64,000 nucleotides of DNA from Hyphomicrobiales bacterium (GTDB lineage Bacteria > Pseudomonadota > Alphaproteobacteria > Rhizobiales > Xanthobacteraceae): positions 1 through 64,000 of the forward strand of contig JAKFVL010000028.1 of NCBI GenBank assembly GCA_021732215.1, written 5' to 3'. Positions 34,260-42,896 of this stretch are shown here, in pieces. The translations under genes were made by a program, and so were the position numbers. Below the pieces are notes generated by a model. The model made no database searches, was not told the origin of the DNA, and saw only the letters and a program-made list of their open reading frames with translations. How positions within the stretch are numbered: position 1 is the first letter of the stretch; the number at the start of each line of letters is the position of its first letter.

Positions 34260-34478
34260 ATGACCGTTCGTCAGCGAAAATTCATCGGTGCGATCCTGTT
34301 GCTGATTCTCGTGACGGTATGGTCGCTCGGGGTCATGGCCTTGTCGCAATCGCCATCGCTCGCCGCGTGGTTTGCCAGCGGCAGAGTGGCGCAGATCCTG
34401 TTCTACGCGATTGCCGGGATGGGGTGGGTCCTGCCGGCGATGCCGCTGATCCGCTGGATGCAGCGGGCCGATACCTGA
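34260..34478 (+). CDS. DUF2842 small membrane protein
   Basis: A 72-residue protein with two membrane helices: about residues 8-28 (FIGAILLLILVTVWSLGVMA) and about 42-64 (RVAQILFYAIAGMGWVLPAM), ending in PLIRWMQ. This is the DUF2842 family, found in alphaproteobacteria and of unknown function. It starts 138 bases from ctaA in the opposite direction, so a shared promoter region and a role near respiratory-chain assembly are possible but unproven. Confidence 0.82.
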   Translation: MTVRQRKFIGAILLLILVTVWSLGVMALSQSPSLAAWFASGRVAQILFYAIAGMGWVLPAMPLIRWMQRADT

Positions 34479-34488
34479 CCGATCAGTT

Positions 34489-35517
34489 TTATTTGAGGCC
34501 CGCCAGCATCGCGCGCAGCACGCGCAACGAAGCAATGCGGCCGTCCCACGCAATGCGCGGCAGCCTGAGCGAATCGAACGTGCCGCTCCGCAGAATGGTT
34601 CCTGGAATCAAGGTCACTGCGGTCGCGAAGCCAGCCTCACCCGCCAGCAAGGTTTCGCGTTGACCGCATGTCCCCTGCTCGCCGAACGGATACGCCAAAT
34701 GCGGCAGCGACCGCTGCAAAGCGGCTTCGGCGACGGCGCGGCCCATTTTCATTTCACGCGCGGCATCGGTTGAATTCAGGCTTGCCAGCATCGATCCATG
34801 CACGGTGGCCGTGCCGATGGTCACGAGCGGGTCGGCTGCGAGGCGCGCAACGTCGTCCCAGTTCATCGCAAACTCACGCGATAACGCCGCAAGACCGACG
34901 CCGTATCGTTTGCACAGATCGCCGATTGTCGCGCTCAGCTCGTCCGGCGGCAGCGCACGCAACCAGCCGCTCAGGTAATCATAGAGTTCCAGTTTGTCGG
35001 CGATACTCTCGACCGTGAAGCGGCGCTCGTCATGATCCATCATCAAGCTGATACGGCCATGCCGCGCGATCACCTGCTCCAGCGCCAGCCACCATGCCTC
35101 GCCGACGCCATCGACAAATCCGGTCGGCACATAAACCGTGAAAGGCGCAGCATGACGAGCCAGCACCGGATAGCCGTGCGCCATCAGATCGCGCGAGCCT
35201 CCGTCGAATGTCAGACAAACGAACCGCTTCGCGGTCCGCGTCGCGCCGGCTCGATCAACAATCTCACCGATCGGGATGATGTCATAGTTCCAGCGCCGGA
35301 TCGCGCGAATGGCGCGGTCGAGAAATTCTGGCGTGATGTCATTCGATTTGAGCGGCTGAAACGGATCGGGCCGCTGCGGCCTGACGCGCGCGAGACGCAA
35401 AATCACGCCGGCGGAGCCGGACTGCGCCTCCAGTATGCGCGCATAACCGCTGAGGCTCGCCACCCCCAGCCACGCCCGCGTCAAAACTCCAGGTAGCGGC
35501 GGCACCCGATCCCCCAA
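34489..35517 (-). CDS. Polysaccharide-deacetylase-like protein (variant active site)
   Basis: A 342-residue protein of the NodB-homology (CE4) fold. The region FVCLTFDGGSRD corresponds to motif 1, but the second Asp of the usual TFDDG, a metal ligand, is Gly. Motif 2, normally HTxxH, reads IGTATVHGSML, with only the last His kept. LAYPFGEQG later in the fold is conserved. Either it uses a different metal site or it has lost activity. No signal peptide is evident. It lies at the edge of the exopolysaccharide locus, divergent from the GNAT gene, so it probably acts on or binds that polymer. Confidence 0.82.
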   Translation of the reverse strand: MGDRVPPLPGVLTRAWLGVASLSGYARILEAQSGSAGVILRLARVRPQRPDPFQPLKSNDITPEFLDRAIRAIRRWNYDIIPIGEIVDRAGATRTAKRFVCLTFDGGSRDLMAHGYPVLARHAAPFTVYVPTGFVDGVGEAWWLALEQVIARHGRISLMMDHDERRFTVESIADKLELYDYLSGWLRALPPDELSATIGDLCKRYGVGLAALSREFAMNWDDVARLAADPLVTIGTATVHGSMLASLNSTDAAREMKMGRAVAEAALQRSLPHLAYPFGEQGTCGQRETLLAGEAGFATAVTLIPGTILRSGTFDSLRLPRIAWDGRIASLRVLRAMLAGLK

Positions 35518-35611
35518 GCGGCCCCCGCCGCTGCGCCATTGTCATTACCCTTTGTTGACACTTCTTTGCAAAGGTCGGCTGAATCTACAGAAATCCCCGA
35601 TCGGACACGCG

Positions 35612-36805
35612 ATGACCATGGCTGCTGCGATCGAAAGCCGACCCGCCATGCAAGCCGCCGCCAGCGCTTCCCGTCTTGCCCGTGTGCAGGTCTTTCAGAC
35701 CTTCGATGCGGCGAAAACGGCATGGGACATCCTCGAGTCCGGCCCAGGCAGTCTTTCAACGCCCTATCAGCGTTTCGCATTCGTGTCGTCGTGGCAGCAA
35801 CATGTCGGCAATGCGCTCGGGCAGGAGCCGTGTATCGTCGTCGGTTACGACGCGCATCAACAGCCGCTTTGCCTCTTTCCACTGGGAGCGAAATCCGACG
35901 GCGGCTTCCGCTCGGCGCGCTTTCTTGGCGGCAAGCATTCGACATTCAACATGGCGCTGTGGGATCGCGACTTCGCCGCCCACGTCACCGAAGCCGATCT
36001 CGATGCGATCTTTGACGCCGCTCGCAGCCAGAGCGGCGTCGATATCCTTGCCCTGGTCCAGCAACCGCAGACCTGGCTCGGCGTGCGCAACCCGGTGATG
36101 ATTTTGCCGTGGCAGCAAGCGGTCAACGATTGCCCGCTGATGACGATCGTGCCGGACACCTCGCCCGATACCCGCATCAGCAACTCGTTCCGCCGCCGCC
36201 TCAAGGGCAAGGAGCGCAAGTTACAGGGCCTGCCCGGCTATCGCTACGTGCTGGCGCGCAGTGAATCCGACGTGAAGCGGTTGCTCGACGCCTTCTTCAT
36301 CGTCAAACCGCAACGCATGGCGGCGCAGAAACTGCCCAACGTGTTCGCCGATCCGGGCATCGAGGATTTCATCCGCACCGCCTGCCTGACGCCGGTCGCG
36401 GGCGGCGGCTATGCGATCGATATCCATGCGCTGGAATGCGACAGCGAGATGATCGCGATGTATGCGGGTGTCGCCGACGGCCACCGCTTCTCGATGATGT
36501 TCAACACCTACACCGTGTCGGAGCATGCCAAGTACAGCCCCGGCCAGATCCTGATGCGCGAAATCATCGACTACTATGCGTCACAAAAATACACCTCGCT
36601 CGATCTCGGCATCGGGTCGGACGAATACAAGCTACTGTTCTGCAAGGGCGACGAACCGATCTTCGACAGCTTCATCGCGCTGAACGCCAAAGGCCGGATG
36701 GCCGCGCTGGCGATGTCGTCGCTCGCAAACGCCAAGCGCTTCGTGAAGCAGACCCCCGCCCTGATGAAAATGGCGGGCGCCGTGCGCAGCGCCATCCAGC
36801 GCTGA
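35612..36805 (+). CDS. GNAT-fold acyltransferase (BioF2/FemAB-like, CelD type)
   Basis: A 397-residue cytoplasmic protein of the Acetyltransf_6 group often found in polysaccharide loci. The N-terminal half has TPYQRFAFVSSWQQHVG; the C-terminal GNAT half contains MYAGVADGHRFSMMFNTY, YSPGQILMREIIDYYASQ and LDLGIGSDEYKLLFC, typical of the family. It probably adds an acyl group to a sugar precursor. Two ATGs six bases apart at 35612 and 35618 are equally possible. It converges on the Wzc-like gene with 28 bases between stops. Confidence 0.86.
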   Translation: MTMAAAIESRPAMQAAASASRLARVQVFQTFDAAKTAWDILESGPGSLSTPYQRFAFVSSWQQHVGNALGQEPCIVVGYDAHQQPLCLFPLGAKSDGGFRSARFLGGKHSTFNMALWDRDFAAHVTEADLDAIFDAARSQSGVDILALVQQPQTWLGVRNPVMILPWQQAVNDCPLMTIVPDTSPDTRISNSFRRRLKGKERKLQGLPGYRYVLARSESDVKRLLDAFFIVKPQRMAAQKLPNVFADPGIEDFIRTACLTPVAGGGYAIDIHALECDSEMIAMYAGVADGHRFSMMFNTYTVSEHAKYSPGQILMREIIDYYASQKYTSLDLGIGSDEYKLLFCKGDEPIFDSFIALNAKGRMAALAMSSLANAKRFVKQTPALMKMAGAVRSAIQR

Positions 36806-36833
36806 CAGCAAGCCGCAATCCCGAAACCCGGCG

Positions 36834-39005
36834 TTATGCCGCGGCGCGCGGCGTGTTGTCGTTGCTGGTGCGCGGCGGCTGGCTCAGCATGTTGACGCGG
36901 CCAAATCCAACGGCCCGGAGCTGATCGCAATAGGCGTCGCGGAAGGGCGCGTCGGTCACACCCGCAGGCACGACGACCGCCCGTGCATCTGAGGTGAGTA
37001 TCTGCGCCGGCATATCGCTGGCGGTGCCTGCGTCGATCAGAACATGATCGTAGACCTGCAGCAGCGCGTCGATCGCCATGCCGATACGCGGCGACGCCAT
37101 CCGGGTGCGGTCGCCTGCCGTGCGTCCGGAGCTGACGAGATGAACTCCGGACAGCCGGTCCTTGGTGATGATCTGACCGAACGAGGCTTCGCCGCCTGCG
37201 AGATCGGAAATGCCGGGCGCCGCCGGATCGGTCGATACCGCGTTCAGGGTCTGCGACGAAGGCGACAGATCGACGAGCACGACCTTCGCGTTGCGGGAGA
37301 GCAGCCGCGCCAATGTCAGCGACGTCAGCGTGATGCTTTCATTCTGACCTGCCCCGAGCAGCGTGATTTTCCGGGCATCGCCCGCCTGCCTCAGATCGCT
37401 GGCGAGTTGTTCGAGTTCCGACACGGTTGCCGCAAGCTCCGGATGACTGCCACGAACGGCGTGCGCATCGAGAGTGGGCTCCAGAGGAAGCGTGCGAGGC
37501 GCCGTTGCGGCAACGCGCGGCGCGGTGATGCGCAGCAGTTCGCCGGTGGCGAAATAACCGCAGGTCGCCATCAGCGTCGCCAGCGTCGCGATGAGAACGA
37601 TCGGCAGCTTCTTCGGATAGGCCGGGTTGTTCGACACGATGGCGCGCGAGATGATGCGGCCGTCTGCCGGAGTAGCGTCGATGTTCTCGCGGGCGTTGGC
37701 CTCGCGATACTTCGCCAGATACGATTCGAGCAGATCGCGCTGCGCCTTGGCTTCACGCTCCAGCGCCCGCAATTGCACGTCCTGTCCATTGGTGGAGGTG
37801 GCCAGGCGCTTGAGCTGATCGAGATTGGAGGTCAGACCGTCGACCCGGCCGCTGGCGATCTTGGCATCGCTCTCGAATGAACGTGACAGCTTGCCCGCCT
37901 CTTCACGAATCTGACGGTCGAGATCGGCGATCTGCGCGCGGATTTCCTTGATCCGGGGATGACCGTCGAGCAGCGTCGACGATTGCTCCGCGAGTTGCGC
38001 CCGCAGCGTCACCCGCTGCTCGGAGAGCCGCCGAACCAGTTCGGAATTCAGAACTTCGGACGCTTCGATCGGCCGGCCGCTTTGCAACAGCTCGCGGATC
38101 AGCCGCGACTTCGATTCGGCGTCTGACTTCAGCGCGCGTGCATTATTGAGCTGCGTGTTCAACTCGCCGAGCTGCTGGTTCGAAAGCGTCGTGTTGTTGG
38201 TGCCGATGAACAGGCTCGACTTCGACCGGAATTCTTCCGCCTTCGCCTCGGCTTCGGCGACCTTCTTGCGGAGGCCGTCGATCTCGCCTGAGAGCCATTG
38301 CGATGCGGAGCGCGCCTGGTTCTGCCGCGCGGACTGCTGCAAGATGAGATATTCATCGGCGATCGAATTGGCGACGCGGGCTGCCAGATCGGGATCGCGC
38401 GACTGAAACTCGACCACCATCACACGGGATTTGTCGACCGCGTAGGCCTGCAGGCGCTCGGAGTAGGCATCCAGCACCCGCTCCTCCGGCGTCATCTTGA
38501 AGGGATCGCGGGCAAGGCCAAACAGCGACAGCAGCGACCGGATCGGCGAAATGCCGCGCAGCACCGGATCGAACTCCGGCAGCTTTTCCAGATTGTTCTT
38601 CTGAATGACCGCACGCGCGACCTCGCGCGACAGCAGCAATTGAACCTGGCTCGTCACCGCTTCGGCATCGAGCGAGGTGCGCTCCTCGTTGCGCTCGCCG
38701 TTCGGCCGCAGGAAAACGTTCTCCCTGCCATCGATCAGGATGCGTGCTTCCGATTTGTAACGAGGCGTGATCGAGTTCACGACGAAGATCGAAAGACCAA
38801 GCGCCGCAAGCGTGGGGCCGATGATCCAGAACTTCTTGCGGAGAAGGACCTGCCCGATCGCACGCAGATCGAGATCGCCGCTCTCGAACACCGGCGCGGC
38901 CTTGACCGGACCGGGCTTGGGCCTGTCAGCAACCGCCGGCGCCGCGGCAACCATAGCTTCAGCGGATTTCTCAACCTTGCGGCGACGCCAGAACGCGAAA
39001 CGCAT
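36834..39005 (-). CDS. Wzc/GumC-like exopolysaccharide co-polymerase with degenerate kinase domain
   Basis: A 723-residue inner-membrane protein. A first membrane helix lies at about residues 60-80, followed by a Wzz domain, a long coiled coil (about 190-460) and a second helix (about 480-500) preceded by NPAYPKKLPIVL. The C-terminal domain has the fold of BY-kinases, with VVLVDLSPSS as Walker A-prime and HVLIDAGTAS as Walker B. The Walker A lysine is missing (LLGAGQNESITLTS), and the usual tyrosine-rich tail is absent (it ends NDNTPRAAA). It likely controls chain length and export without kinase activity. It diverges from the Wza-like gene. Confidence 0.9.
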   Translation of the reverse strand: MRFAFWRRRKVEKSAEAMVAAAPAVADRPKPGPVKAAPVFESGDLDLRAIGQVLLRKKFWIIGPTLAALGLSIFVVNSITPRYKSEARILIDGRENVFLRPNGERNEERTSLDAEAVTSQVQLLLSREVARAVIQKNNLEKLPEFDPVLRGISPIRSLLSLFGLARDPFKMTPEERVLDAYSERLQAYAVDKSRVMVVEFQSRDPDLAARVANSIADEYLILQQSARQNQARSASQWLSGEIDGLRKKVAEAEAKAEEFRSKSSLFIGTNNTTLSNQQLGELNTQLNNARALKSDAESKSRLIRELLQSGRPIEASEVLNSELVRRLSEQRVTLRAQLAEQSSTLLDGHPRIKEIRAQIADLDRQIREEAGKLSRSFESDAKIASGRVDGLTSNLDQLKRLATSTNGQDVQLRALEREAKAQRDLLESYLAKYREANARENIDATPADGRIISRAIVSNNPAYPKKLPIVLIATLATLMATCGYFATGELLRITAPRVAATAPRTLPLEPTLDAHAVRGSHPELAATVSELEQLASDLRQAGDARKITLLGAGQNESITLTSLTLARLLSRNAKVVLVDLSPSSQTLNAVSTDPAAPGISDLAGGEASFGQIITKDRLSGVHLVSSGRTAGDRTRMASPRIGMAIDALLQVYDHVLIDAGTASDMPAQILTSDARAVVVPAGVTDAPFRDAYCDQLRAVGFGRVNMLSQPPRTSNDNTPRAAA

Positions 39006-39193
39006 CGGACACTCCCAACCAGACGCTACCTACCCGGGTATCGAACTGGCCGAGAGTTAAGCCGATTATGGTTGCCGGGCGGTTAATTCGCCGCGCCGGA
39101 CAGGTTGCCCCCGGCAAGCGCCGGAGGTGTGTGGTTATGCTTTGTTAACCATAAATGCCCTTAATCCGATTCAACCTTTTGCAGGAATCGGTC

Positions 39194-40006
39194 ATGCGGA
39201 AACCCCGCGCGTTATTTGCTCTCGTTCTTGTTGCGTTTGCTGCGTCGGGCTGCGTCCGCAGCTTCCCGCCGGCGCGCGTGATCCAAAGCGCCGCCATCGC
39301 GCCGCCGCCCGGCCCCGTCGTCCGCAACGACCTCGACAATCTGGCCTATAACGGATCGGCTGCGGGTCCATCGCCGGTTGCACAGGTCGCGCCGGCTCCT
39401 TATGCAGCCGCCGCACCGGTCGCCGAAATTCCCGCACCACCGCCAGTTGTTCGCCGCCGTGGTTTTCCTCCGCCTGTTCTTGTTGCCGCGCCGCCTCCGC
39501 CAGGTGTTGTCCCAGCCGCCTATGCGGCTCCCGTCATCGCCCTCGACGACCGCTACCGGCTCGATGCAGGCGACCGGCTGCGCGTCGTTGTGTTCGGACA
39601 GGAAGGTCTGACCAACACATATGCCGTGGGATCGACCGGCTTCATCACCATGCCGTTGATCGGTGGCGTGCCGGCCCGTGGCCTGACTCCTTCTGAACTG
39701 TCCGGCGCAATCGCCGCCAAGCTGCGCAACGGTTTCATCCGCGAGCCGTCGGTCGCGGTGGAAGTCGAAGCCTATCGCCCGTTCTTTATCCTCGGTGAGG
39801 TCGCAGCGCCCGGCCAGTATCCATACGTGCCGAACATGACGGTCGAAAGCGCAGTCGCCATCGCCGGCGGATATTCGCCCCGCGCACTCCGCAACAACGT
39901 CCGGATGACCCGCAGCAACGTGGCCGGTTCGGTCAGCGCGGTCGTGCCGCCAACCACACAGGTCAGTCCCGGCGACACCATCGTCGTCGGGGAACGCTGG
40001 TTCTAG
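39194..40006 (+). CDS. Polysaccharide export lipoprotein, Wza/BexD type
   Basis: A 270-residue outer-membrane lipoprotein. The lipobox is in LVAFAASGCVRS, with the lipidated Cys about residue 18. A proline- and alanine-rich linker follows (about 20-120), then the Poly_export domain opening YRLDAGDRLRVVVFGQEGL and a SLBB-like repeat (FFILGEVAAPGQYPYVPNM). It forms the outer-membrane export channel for the polymer. The ATG at 39194 is chosen because it opens the lipoprotein signal. The stop codon is two bases before the GTG of the next gene. Confidence 0.92.
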   Translation: MRKPRALFALVLVAFAASGCVRSFPPARVIQSAAIAPPPGPVVRNDLDNLAYNGSAAGPSPVAQVAPAPYAAAAPVAEIPAPPPVVRRRGFPPPVLVAAPPPPGVVPAAYAAPVIALDDRYRLDAGDRLRVVVFGQEGLTNTYAVGSTGFITMPLIGGVPARGLTPSELSGAIAAKLRNGFIREPSVAVEVEAYRPFFILGEVAAPGQYPYVPNMTVESAVAIAGGYSPRALRNNVRMTRSNVAGSVSAVVPPTTQVSPGDTIVVGERWF

Positions 40007-40008
40007 CC

Positions 40009-41142
40009 GTGGCCGATTTGCCCGACCGCCCGTTGCGCATTCTGCACGCAACCCGCGTGCCGGTTGGCGGAATTTTCAGGCATATCATCGACCTTGCCAA
40101 CGGTCAGGCCGAGCGCGGTCATGAAGTCGGCATTCTCGCCGACAGCATGACTGGCGGCGAGCGCGCCAGCGCTGTTTTCGCGGAAATGCTGCCGCGCATG
40201 GCGCTGGGTATCCATCGCCTGCCGATCCATCGCGATCCGCATTTCAGCGATCTGAGAAGCGGGATCAATGTGATGCGCCTGGTGCGCCGGCTCAAGCTCG
40301 ACGTCCTGCATGGTCACGGCGCCAAGGCTGGCGTCTTTATTCGTCTCAAGCCGAAGTCCAGCAAGAGCATCCGCGTCTACACGCCGCACGGCGGTTCGCT
40401 GCACTATCCGCCCAACACACTGAAAGGCGCGGTCTTCAGCCGAATCGAACGCACGGTGATGAACCGCACCGACCTGTTCCTGTTCGAAAGCCAGTACGCG
40501 CGCGATACCTACCAGCGCATCGTGGGCACCCCGTCTGGCCTCGTGCGCTGCGTATTCAACGGTGTGACCGCCCGTGAATTCGATCCCGTGGTGCTGGCGC
40601 CCGACGCCACCGACGTCGCCTATGTAGGAGAGTTTCGTCATATCAAGGGCGCGGATCTGCTGATCGATGCGATCGCGCGGCTACGCGCCGACGGCCGTCC
40701 CGCCACACTCACGCTGGGCGGTGACGGTGAGGAAACGGCCGCTCTGAAGGCACAGGTCGCCCGTCTCCACCTCGGCGACGCGGTGCGGTTTATCGGTCAT
40801 GTGAAAGCCCGCCATGGCTTCTCGCAGGGCCGTGTACTGGTGGTTCCGTCCCGCGGGGATTCGATGCCCTACGTGGTGATCGAGGCCGCCGCGGCGGGTG
40901 TTCCGATGCTGGCTGCGCGCGTCGGCGGCATCCCGGAGATTTTCGGTGCTCATCACGATGGTTTGTTCGTACCGAACGACACCGGTTCGATGGCGGATGC
41001 CATCGAAACGGCTCTCGACAACATGGACGCCGCGCGTGAGCGAGCCCGATCGCTGCGCGAGCGGGTTTTCCTGCACTTCTCGCAGAAAGCCATGGTCGAT
41101 GGCGTGATCGAAGGCTATCGCGACACGTTTGCCGACCGTTAA
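40009..41142 (+). CDS. Glycosyltransferase family 4
   Basis: A 377-residue cytoplasmic GT-B glycosyltransferase. The N-terminal domain opens LRILHATRVPVGGIFRHI with the glycine-rich acceptor loop. The C-terminal domain has VAYVGEFRHIKGADLLIDAI, LGGDGEE and VPSRGDSMPYVVIEAAAAG; this last is the EX7E-type nucleotide-sugar motif with Asp in the first position. It starts with GTG two bases after the wza-like stop codon and must be co-translated with it. It probably adds one sugar to the lipid-linked repeat unit; donor and acceptor are unknown. Confidence 0.9.
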   Translation: MADLPDRPLRILHATRVPVGGIFRHIIDLANGQAERGHEVGILADSMTGGERASAVFAEMLPRMALGIHRLPIHRDPHFSDLRSGINVMRLVRRLKLDVLHGHGAKAGVFIRLKPKSSKSIRVYTPHGGSLHYPPNTLKGAVFSRIERTVMNRTDLFLFESQYARDTYQRIVGTPSGLVRCVFNGVTAREFDPVVLAPDATDVAYVGEFRHIKGADLLIDAIARLRADGRPATLTLGGDGEETAALKAQVARLHLGDAVRFIGHVKARHGFSQGRVLVVPSRGDSMPYVVIEAAAAGVPMLAARVGGIPEIFGAHHDGLFVPNDTGSMADAIETALDNMDAARERARSLRERVFLHFSQKAMVDGVIEGYRDTFADR

Positions 41143-41153
41143 CCAAACCTTAC
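41139..41153 (+). promoter_or_regulatory. Possible CtrA site before the initiating phosphotransferase gene
   Basis: TTAACCAAACCTTAC fits TTAA-N7-TTAA(C) with one mismatch and overlaps the stop codon of the glycosyltransferase gene, 140 bases before the next gene. CtrA controls cell-cycle and polar features in this class. A single degenerate match is weak evidence. Confidence 0.22.
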
Positions 41154-41292
41154 CTGGGTAACCGATTGTTCCGATTTGTCCGCTAGACCGGAAGCGGGGC
41201 AATAAGCCTGCGCGTTCAGTCGTCGATCGAGTCCGGCCTGCGCGCGCGGCACAGAGCGGAAAACGCGCGTGGAACAGCTCGACGGACGAACC

Positions 41293-42816
41293 ATGATCAA
41301 CGCAGCCGCGGCCGCAACGGCGGCGGTCGCGGATGGTCAGCCGCGGATCGAACGGCGGCGGCGACTGACACCGGCAGCGCTCGCGGTCGCCGGCGAGAAA
41401 GTCCGCAAGGCCTACTCACCCGTTATCATCACCGGCGGCGTCCGGCTTGCCGATTTCATCATGCTGAGCGTTATCGGCGTTGTGCTCTATTTCGGATATG
41501 TGACGCCGATCGACGGATTTGGCTGGTCCTACATATTCGCCATCCTCGCAGTCGCCGCCACGGCCGTCATCAGTTTCCAGTCCGCCGACATCTATTCCGT
41601 GCAGGTATTTCGCGGACAGCTTCGCCAGATGACGCGAATGATCTCGTCGTGGACGTTCGTCTTCCTGCTGTTCATCGGCGTGTCGTTCTTCGCCAAGGTC
41701 GGCGGCAACGTGTCTCGGCTCTGGCTTTCGGCATTCTACATCATCGGACTTCTCGCGCTGATCGGCCAGCGCCTCGTCGTGCGCTCGATGATCCGCAACT
41801 GGGCGCGTCAGGGCCGGCTCGACCGCCGCACCGTGATTGTCGGCGCGGATATCAACGGCGAGCATCTGATCGCGGCGCTTCGCGAGCAGGACGACTCCGA
41901 CATCGATATTCTCGGCGTGTTCGACGACCGCAACGACGACCGCGCACTCGACACCGTGGCCGGCAGCCAGAAGCTCGGCAAGGTCGACGACATCATCGAG
42001 TTCGCCCGCCGCACGCGGATCGACCTCGTGCTGTTCGCGCTGCCGATCTCCGCCGAAACCCGCATCCTTGAAATGCTGAAGAAGCTCTGGGTGCTGCCGG
42101 TCGATATCCGCCTCTCGGCGCACACCAACAAGCTGCGTTTCCGTCCCCGCTCCTATTCTTATCTGGGCGAAGTGCCGACGCTCGACGTTTTCGAGCAGCC
42201 GATCACCGATTGGGATCTGGTGACGAAATGGATGTTCGACCGTATTTTCGGCGGCATCATTCTGATCCTGCTCGCGCCGGTGATGGCGCTGGTGGCACTC
42301 GCGGTGAAGCTCGACAGCCCCGGCCCGGTGCTGTTCCGGCAGAAGCGCTTCGGCTTCAACAACGAACGTATCGACGTCTTCAAGTTTCGCTCGCTCTATC
42401 ACGATCAGGCCGACCCGCTCGCCGCCAAGGTCGTGACCAAGAACGACACGCGCGTCACCCGCGTCGGCCGCTTCATCCGCAAGACCAGCCTCGACGAGTT
42501 GCCGCAGCTCTTCAACGTCGTCTTCAAGGGCAATCTGTCGCTGGTCGGCCCGCGGCCGCACGCGGTGCAGGGCAAACTGCAGAGCCAGTTGTTCGACGAA
42601 GCCGTCGACGGCTATTTCGCACGTCATCGCGTCAAGCCGGGCATCACCGGATGGGCGCAGATCAACGGCTGGCGCGGCGAGATCGACACCGAGGAGAAGA
42701 TCAGGCGCCGCGTCGAGTTCGACCTTCATTACATCGAGAACTGGTCGGTGCTGTTCGATCTCTACATCGTGCTCAAGACGCCGATCGCCTTGCTGAAGAC
42801 CGATAACGCTTACTAG
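41293..42816 (+). CDS. Undecaprenyl-phosphate sugar phosphotransferase (polyprenol-P hexose-1-P transferase)
   Basis: A 507-residue membrane protein that starts polymer assembly by moving a sugar-1-phosphate onto undecaprenyl phosphate. Four or five N-terminal membrane helices (about 40-170) are followed by a CoA-binding-like Rossmann domain ([19 protein letters not shown]). A further membrane helix and the catalytic Bac_transf domain come next: [42 protein letters not shown] and ending ALLKTDNAY. This is the WcaJ/ExoY-type architecture. The ATG at 41293 with GGACGAACC upstream is preferred to a GTG eight codons earlier. Confidence 0.94.
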   Translation: MINAAAAATAAVADGQPRIERRRRLTPAALAVAGEKVRKAYSPVIITGGVRLADFIMLSVIGVVLYFGYVTPIDGFGWSYIFAILAVAATAVISFQSADIYSVQVFRGQLRQMTRMISSWTFVFLLFIGVSFFAKVGGNVSRLWLSAFYIIGLLALIGQRLVVRSMIRNWARQGRLDRRTVIVGADINGEHLIAALREQDDSDIDILGVFDDRNDDRALDTVAGSQKLGKVDDIIEFARRTRIDLVLFALPISAETRILEMLKKLWVLPVDIRLSAHTNKLRFRPRSYSYLGEVPTLDVFEQPITDWDLVTKWMFDRIFGGIILILLAPVMALVALAVKLDSPGPVLFRQKRFGFNNERIDVFKFRSLYHDQADPLAAKVVTKNDTRVTRVGRFIRKTSLDELPQLFNVVFKGNLSLVGPRPHAVQGKLQSQLFDEAVDGYFARHRVKPGITGWAQINGWRGEIDTEEKIRRRVEFDLHYIENWSVLFDLYIVLKTPIALLKTDNAY

Positions 42817-42896
42817 ATCCCGATCGGCGGGCGCCGCGGCCGGAACCGATCCGTACCTGAGTGGAATAGAGTAGCCTTGCGTAGAGTGAGCGTATC

